A stretch of 64,000 nucleotides of DNA from Nectonema munidae (lineage: Eukaryota; Nematomorpha; Nectonematoida; Nectonematidae). The stretch covers positions 880,001-944,000 of the forward strand of contig JAUIRK010000142.1 of the NCBI GenBank assembly GCA_030549495.1, read 5' to 3'. Positions 57,765-64,000 of this stretch are shown here, one piece after another. A program made the position numbers and the translations under genes. Each line of letters starts with the position of its first letter. Position 1 is the first letter of the stretch. The notes under the pieces are model-generated. The model saw only the letters and a program-made list of their open reading frames with translations, did not search any database and was not told the origin of the DNA.

Positions 57765-59863
57765 GACCGTAGACGGATAATCTCTGAAGTCGGAAAATCT
57801 CTGAAGTAAGTTCTTTGTGCATAAGTCGCTTTCTCTCTCTCACTAGCTGGCCTATCTCCCCTTGTGTTACAATTTCTCTGTCACTTTTCTCACTCCCCAA
57901 AGTGTAATCTACGCCAATATCACAAGGCCAGGAAACAATTTTTAAAAGAGATGAGGAAGTTTAAAGCTTCATAGCTCAGAGTGAATCTTCACTCACTAAA
58001 GTGTAACCGTTCTTATGAATAAAAAATAGACTTTAACCAGGGGTGTGCAAACTTTATCAACGGCGAGTACAATTCTAAAAAATATATGAGTATCTGGGCC
58101 ATTTACTCAAAGTAAGTACATCTTGATTCTCCTGGTTTAAGAGTAACATAAATTAATTATTTGAAAAACATTAAAAAATCATTATTATTATTATTGAAAA
58201 GATACACAATCCAAAGATTAATATAAAACAGATGAAGAATAACGACCACAAGACAATATTTTAGTAGCAAGTGAAGAACAACCACCCCGCATGACCCTTT
58301 TGAAGAACCACCACCCCAAATAGTTTTCCAATAATATTGTACAGAATATACCACTGAAGCAAAATTAAAAAAATTTATTTAATAAAAACTAAAATATTAA
58401 AATTTTGATTTAGTAAAGGCAAAATAAAATCTTGAAAATTCATTTTGCGAGAAGAATTAAAAAAATAAACAATAAGTATACATCTATAATATTATATAGC
58501 TGACTTGCAAAACAGGATATTGTTTCAAGATTATAAAGTGTTATAAGATTAAATATATACTAGTGAAATCAGTATCAGTGTAATCCGATTAAAAACACCT
58601 TGTTTAGTATACGCTCGATTTAATTATACAATACACATTTCAAAGTTTAAATAAATATAAAATTCAACTGAAGAATAGACACCCTAAAATCTCTCTTCTG
58701 AAGAATAGCCACCGCAGAATTGTTGGGTTGGTTGTTCTTCATATGATCCCAAAAACAGTTAAAACATTAAGGTAAACAGTCCACAAAAAAACAGAAATGT
58801 CCACTTACTCGGGAGCAATTAAAAAAATGGTCATCAATATCAGAGCCGGTGCTAGGAATTGCGGGGCGCAATTATAATTCTGATAGAGGGGTCCCGACTT
58901 TACATAGTAAAATTTATCGTTGTTTATATTTAATATAAAAAAACAGGAAAAAAGACATCAAAAAATTTTTAAGCCACTATGGATACTTTTATTGCTTTAC
59001 TTTTAACATTAACCCGTTAACACCCAATGCCGACTATAGTCGACTTTACAAAACTAAAATCGTCTGCGTTTATCAAAGCTCTTTAATACAAATCTTCGGC
59101 TTTACATTAGATATCGTCTGATTATTCTGGTCGTCAACGGGGAGGGGCAAACTAGGCAATTACATATACTCCTTTAGAAAAAGATTCTTCTAGCTTTTAT
59201 ATTAGCAATATCTTTTAAAATATTTTTCGAGATATAATTCTAAAATGTAGTTTATTAAACCTCTTTCAAAAAACTTCTAAAGTAATAAAAACTAAATTTT
59301 AGAACATGAATTTATAGATTTTGGTTGGCTGTCTGTAAATATTAATATTTTCATGTGATTTTGAAATTTTAGAGAAAAAATTTCTTTTTTGAAATTTGAA
59401 GCTGTAGAAAACTTAAATGTATACACTTAAAGGATAAACTTATAGTAAAAATGGAGAATTTTCTTATCGCAGCACTAATGCAATAAGTAAGGAGGGCGAG
59501 AATGATTGTGGGAAAATCCACACATGTGAAAATAATAGTACTGACTTATGTGCTAATAAAATGCCCGAGTTAGTATTACCAAATAGTAATGATGGATGAT
59601 ATACCATGTGTGGCTCAGTTAATTCAAATAAAACATTGAATTTCCTCATCTCTTTATAAATTGTTTCCCAGCGTAAGTGATATTGGCGTAGATGTCACAC
59701 TTTGGTGAGTAAGAAAAGTGAAAGAGAAAATGTAACACAGAGGAAGATAGGCCAGCTAGAGAGAAGGAGGAGCGCCTTATGCACAAAGCGTGAAAAATTA
59801 TTACTTCACAGATTTTCCATGGAACTTCAGTGATTTTCCGACTTCAGAGACTTTCCTAGAACC
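57765..59863. mobile_element. long inverted-repeat foldback element, copy B
   Basis: Duplicate of 42251-44356; arms 57765-57969 and 59638-59863. Confidence 0.75.
59009..59142. repeat. piggyBac-like MITE remnant, copy B
   Basis: Duplicate of 43493-43626. Confidence 0.5.
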
Positions 59864-59904
59864 CATATGATGGTTAAAATAAAGAGATTATAGCTTTTTA
59901 ATAA

Positions 59905-60387
59905 AGTGAAGGGAGATAAGCAAGCAGTCTTGAAATTGCTTTCCAAGTAATCGAAGTGTTATAAAAGGAGACGTAGCGAAAGAGAGAGAAAGTATGCATA
60001 TGGCAATATTTTAATATATGTTTTGCTCTCATCCATACTCTTTCTCTTTGTGCGTGAGGAAAAGATAGGCAAGCAATGTTAGTTTTGCTTAAACAAGAGA
60101 GATAGCGTGTATACAAGCAATCTGTTTTGCTTCATTTATACTCTCTCACTGTGTGATGCAAGACAAGCAATATTAGTTGTGCTTTCATAGCAAGAAAGAT
60201 AGAGTATGTGAAAGCAATGTATCTTTAGCTTTCATGAATATTCTGCTGCATGATGCAAGGCAAGCAATATTATTTACGCTTTCACTTATTCAATACAAAA
60301 TATATGTGAAGATGAAAAATAAACAAATGATAGTTTTTCCTAGAAAAGTATACGAAGATAGGCAAGCAGTTTTAGCTTTCTAAGTAA
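59905..60387. repeat. degenerate minisatellite, copy B
   Basis: Duplicate of 44398-44880, followed by a slightly longer (GA)n. Confidence 0.6.
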
Positions 60388-60677
60388 CGTATTAGAAAAA
60401 GAGATATATAGAAAGAGAGATTGAGAGAGAGAGAGAGAAAAAAAATTTATTGATATGAAAAAGTTCAAAAGAATCATAATTAAATAAAATGAGTGCATGT
60501 ATACTCATAATATGAACATTCAGATATTGTACAAGATCATCGTTATGGGATAAATCAATAGCCAAAATGGCCGTTACTCAGATTTTCCCGATTAGTTATT
60601 GGTAGATAATAACAATTTCGTAACAAACAGGTAAGCTTAAAGTTTCACATGCTAAAAATTTGAATTTAGATTATGAA

Positions 60678-62916
60678 CTAGTTTAAACGCGAACTTAAAA
60701 GATGATATTTTATTCTCTTTTTGAATGTAAGCAAAGATATAGATATATGATCGAAAAGTTGTAAATTTTCAATATAAAACTCATTTACTTTTTTTACTAG
60801 TGAGATATCTGAACTTTTAAGTCTGTATGAAACTTTCAGGGGTTTATTGGAGTTCCTAGTGATATATTTCGGATTTTCATTATATCTTATCATTTGCCCA
60901 AACACATTTTGTAAATGACCGTTGAAGTACTTATAGAGGAATACACCGATCCTTTGTTTGAAAATCTCTTCAATGCACAGAATATTATTTTGAATAAAGA
61001 TTTCCGATGTGTGCTCATTCTTTTTCAAATTAAAAATCACTCTGATAGCCCTTTTTTGAAGAATTTGTAATCGTTTTTTACCTTTTGGATACCAGTTTAT
61101 AATGCTATAGTTTATATAAGAAATGAACAATTGTTTATAAAGCATAAGTTTAATATTCAAAGGAAAAATATTTTTAGTAAAGTATAGTATACCAATCACT
61201 CGATTCAGGTCGTGAGCTAATTTATCTATATGATGCCTAAATTGCATTTTATTATCAAATTGTAACCCAAGTATTTTCATACTACTTACTTCAGGAATTC
61301 CAGTAGACTCCAAAAAATTATATTTTCTCTTTTTATTTGAGATTATCATGCATTTAGATTTGTTTTTACTCAAAATTAAATTATTCTCAGAGCACCAACT
61401 GTAAAGTTTATCTAGACTGTTGTTCAAACATATTGTATCGATAAATTGACCATATTTTATTTTAGACATTGGAAAGTATACGCAAATGTCGTCTGCAAAT
61501 ATCAGAAATTCAAAAAATGTATCAAGGAAGAAAATGCTGTTGATAGCGACATTAAAAAGTATTGGCCCCAAAATCGAACCTTGTGGGACACCATTTCCTA
61601 TTGATAATTTTCCAGAAAATGCATCATTAACTTTAACAATTTGGTGTCTATTTGTGAGATATGAGTTCAGAAAAAGTAAAGCGTTTTCACTAAAACCACA
61701 TTGATTCAAATTTTTTAAAACTGTCGAGTGATTAACTCTATCAAAAGCCTTTGACAGGTCAAATAGAAAAATACTGCATCATCCTTCTGTTCTAGAATAT
61801 TGACTACTTTATGAATCAAACATGAATGAAAAGACTCAGTGGAGTAATTTTGGCGAAATCCAAATTGATGGTCATTCAAGTAATTTATTGAGTTCAAATA
61901 AGCTTTTAGCTGAAAATGAATGAACTCTTCAAATATTTTAGAAACTGCAGGAATAATTGAAATTGGTCTGTAATTATCAATACAGTTCCTATCATTTTTC
62001 TTATGCACTGGAACAACTTTATGTAGTTTAAGGATTTCAGGAAAGATGCAACTTGATTGACAGCTTCACACAAAACAATACAAATGTCAGATTTTATTAA
62101 CTTCAAATGATTTATGCAAATCCCATATATATCTTTCGCTTCATTCATTTTCATTTTGTCAATAACGGATAATAGAATTTCATTAGAACACAGTTCGAAT
62201 TCAAAAAAATTCATTGTATTGTCAAGAAAATTAAAGTTTTTCCGATTTGGCAACGAATCATTTTGAATACAAGCAAAGCTTTCGTTGAAAATGTTTGCAA
62301 GGCTAAAGTCATCATAATACTGATTATCTCTTTTAATTAATATTTTGTTATTTTTCTTTCTTCTTAGGATCATGTTAATACTTGATCAAGTTTTCTGAGT
62401 AGTATCACTGTTGTGAAAAACCGTTGAGTAATACTTTTGCTTCAACTCCCTTATCTTATACTTTATACGATTTCTTAATAAAGTATACTTTTTTTTAATG
62501 TTCAAATCAGTACTCTTTTTGCATTTTCGACGCAATTTATCTCGTAATTTTATCATTTGTATGACTTCATCAGTGATCCAGGAACTAAATTTTTCCTTGT
62601 ATTTGTTGGTACTAAACTTAACAAATGAAGTACACTCATTGACCATGTAAGAAATTTGAGAAATCATTTGCTCAAAAATTCTTGAAGGGTTATTTGGGTA
62701 CAACTCAATAATTGAAACCCAATCTATTTCACTAGACAATGAAGAGAATAAGTTCCGGTTGAATTTTTCTCTTAACTTTTCTTTTATTTTATTAACTTTA
62801 AAATTGAGAGATAAAAGTAGCGGTATATGATCGGAAAAGAAGGACATACAATTGAATGATTTATAGTCAACATTATTTTCATTTAAAAAAGTTATTTTTT
62901 GCGTATATAGAAGCAA
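60678..62916 (-). pseudogene. LINE ORF2 pseudogene, copy B
   Basis: Differs from copy A by a few amino acids (for example Ile/Thr in the YI(I/T)RNSNK block, Ile/Arg in FKK(I/R)IKYH, and Lys-Gly/Arg-Arg at the start of the 155-residue piece). It carries the same frameshifts at about 61770 and 62040. Confidence 0.88.
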
Positions 62917-63779
62917 TTAAAAATGTATATATGCAACATGTGTATTGCTGTTTACTTCATTTTTGTTTTTGCATGCCCTTTGTGTAGAAGCACGCTTCGC
63001 CACTGATTTATTGCTATATATACTCTTTACAATATCGTACTTAAACTTAATGCCAATATTACAAAACTTGGTATTTTTTTGTTCTAATCTTAAAAATTTT
63101 AAGCAAAGAATCAAGAGGAATATTATTTTGCTCACTAATTGTAGTCTTTAAGTATTCTAACTCTAAATTAGCATCAACTCCTTTTAAATTTTTCTTTTAA
63201 ATCTTTCATGCAGACTTTGTTGAATTTATTGTGCATATCCAACGATGAGGATTCTACAATAAGAGATGAGTCTTTGGTGGACTTTATCTTATTAAAACAA
63301 AATTTATTAGCACTTGGTTGTAAAACTTTTTCAACGTGAGATATACTACTACCACTTTTTTTATGTCTGAAAAAAATCAGGTATGCGCAGAGATAAATCA
63401 GGCTTAAATATTTCAACTTGACTAGATTTTGTATTAACTTTAGCTGCGTAAGATACATTCTTATCGTTTAACTTCGGATAGGTCAAAAAATTTTTGTGAT
63501 TCTTTATACATTTTTCAATTGAATCAGTTTTTTCACTGACGGTCTTAAGATTCGTTAAAATTTCATGACAACTTTGTTTTGAATTATTAAAATTATTGAT
63601 CTTTTCTTCAATAGTATTCAACTTGGATTCAATAATTTTAATAATGTCAAAATGTTTATTTTTTTTCCATCAGAAAAAGCAGTCTTACATACGTCTTCCT
63701 TTGAAATTTCCCTCGAGAGAAGAGACTTCAGACCACCACTCTCTGCTGTACTTAGAACTGATTCAACAGTTTTTTTCAT
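62917..63779 (-). pseudogene. LINE ORF1 remnant, copy B
   Basis: Complete 5' side. The ORF1 start at 63779 runs to about 63665 where an A/T-run frameshift leads into the IIESKLNTIEEKI frame. Confidence 0.5.
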
Positions 63780-63836
63780 ATAAAATTTTAGAGTTTTAAG
63801 AATTTTTTATAAAATATAAACCATATGAAGATGAAT

Positions 63837-64000
63837 TACCTTTATCTCACACTATATCGATCATGCAATTGAATATCAGAAGCCTATCGCAAAGTTTTCA
63901 AGTTTTTCCAAAGCGCTTTGCTTTATAGTTTTTACTGAAACCTGGAACTCGATTGATTATATAAATTTCAGACTAAATGGCTATAAAGGTAAAGCTACCG
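63837..64000 (+). pseudogene. start of a LINE APE endonuclease on the plus strand (partial)
   Basis: Plus-strand frames read QLNIRSLSQSFQ and, after a one-base shift, FIVFTETWNS....NFRLNGYKG. This is the first helix and the TETW motif of a LINE endonuclease. It faces away from the minus-strand LINE copy B, whose ORF1 start is only about 60 bp away, and runs off the window. It is either a second LINE head-to-head or an inverted 5' part. Confidence 0.6.

Larger units (their letters stand above)
52515..63709. repeat. large direct duplication, copy B (11.2 kb)
   Basis: Duplicate of 39138-48201, starting immediately after the 5' repeat of the GC-rich element with one shared A. It differs from copy A by sparse substitutions and small indels and by the 2.1-kb LINE at 54484-56609. 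It continues past 63709 into LINE sequence absent from copy A. Confidence 0.97.
60440..63779 (-). mobile_element. LINE (jockey/CR1-like), copy B
   Basis: Same element as 44931-48201 but not interrupted. ORF1 here starts at ATG 63779, giving MKKTVESVLS and a Ser/Lys-rich N-terminus that copy A lost to the GC-rich insertion. The shared frameshifts are present. Confidence 0.85.

Noticed and set aside
1-64000. CRISPR array, operon or bacterial regulatory elements
   Set aside because: No regularly spaced repeats with unique spacers; gene structure is eukaryotic throughout.

Overview
The window is a piece of an AT-rich animal (invertebrate metazoan) genome. Evidence is spliceosomal GT-AG introns, close-by AATAAA signals, animal-type housekeeping proteins (ZC3H15/DFRP1, VPS53, DRG1, a TMEM242-like protein) and a dense load of eukaryotic transposons (LINEs, piggyBac, hAT-like MITEs, a tRNA-derived SINE, a DIRS/LTR-like retroelement). 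The species cannot be fixed from the sequence alone. By eye the background is about 27-32% G+C; gene exons are nearer 40-45%.

Layout. 1-255: first exon (minus strand, running off the left edge) of a TMEM242-like mitochondrial membrane protein. 826-1850: a decayed piggyBac transposase flanked by palindromic inverted repeats. 2.0-9.6 kb: AT-rich, with a LINE reverse transcriptase relic (2.9-3.4 kb) and hAT-like ends. 9628-24218 (+): ten coding exons of ZC3H15/DFRP1, reconstructed here with consistent splice phases (369 aa). 24.2-28.8 kb: gene-free, one more LINE relic. 28907-31495 (-): VPS53, a single open frame of 862 codons. 34879-35979 (-): DRG1, a single open frame of 366 codons. 36-39 kb: a possible orphan first exon and a foldback element.

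The right 25 kb is a large direct duplication. Copy A (39138-48201) and copy B (52515-63709) are nearly identical. Both contain the same hAT-like MITE, piggyBac-like MITE, long inverted-repeat foldback element, degenerate minisatellite and frameshifted minus-strand LINE. They differ by scattered substitutions and indels and by one private insertion: copy B carries a 2.1-kb 5'-truncated CR1/L2-like LINE with a 13-bp target duplication. Between the copies, exactly at the junction, lies a 4.3-kb retroelement (48202-52515, minus strand). It is strikingly G+C-rich and encodes a gag-like ORF1 and an RT-RNase H ORF2 with no recognisable integrase, tyrosine recombinase or protease. It carries a 238-bp direct repeat with CCAAT/TATA promoter motifs at its 5' end and again downstream of ORF2, then a structured 3' tail ending in a poly(A) tract. 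Its poly(A) end is fused to one site of the duplicated unit and its 5' end to a different site about 9 kb away. It therefore either bridged a rearrangement or marks an assembly join of two haplotypes.

Functionally, DRG1 and ZC3H15 encode the two halves of one ribosome-associated GTPase complex (DRG1-DFRP1) and lie about 11 kb apart here, separated only by VPS53, a GARP/EARP tethering subunit. The most interesting items are the GC-rich integrase-less retroelement, its position at the duplication junction, and the DRG1-DFRP1 linkage.
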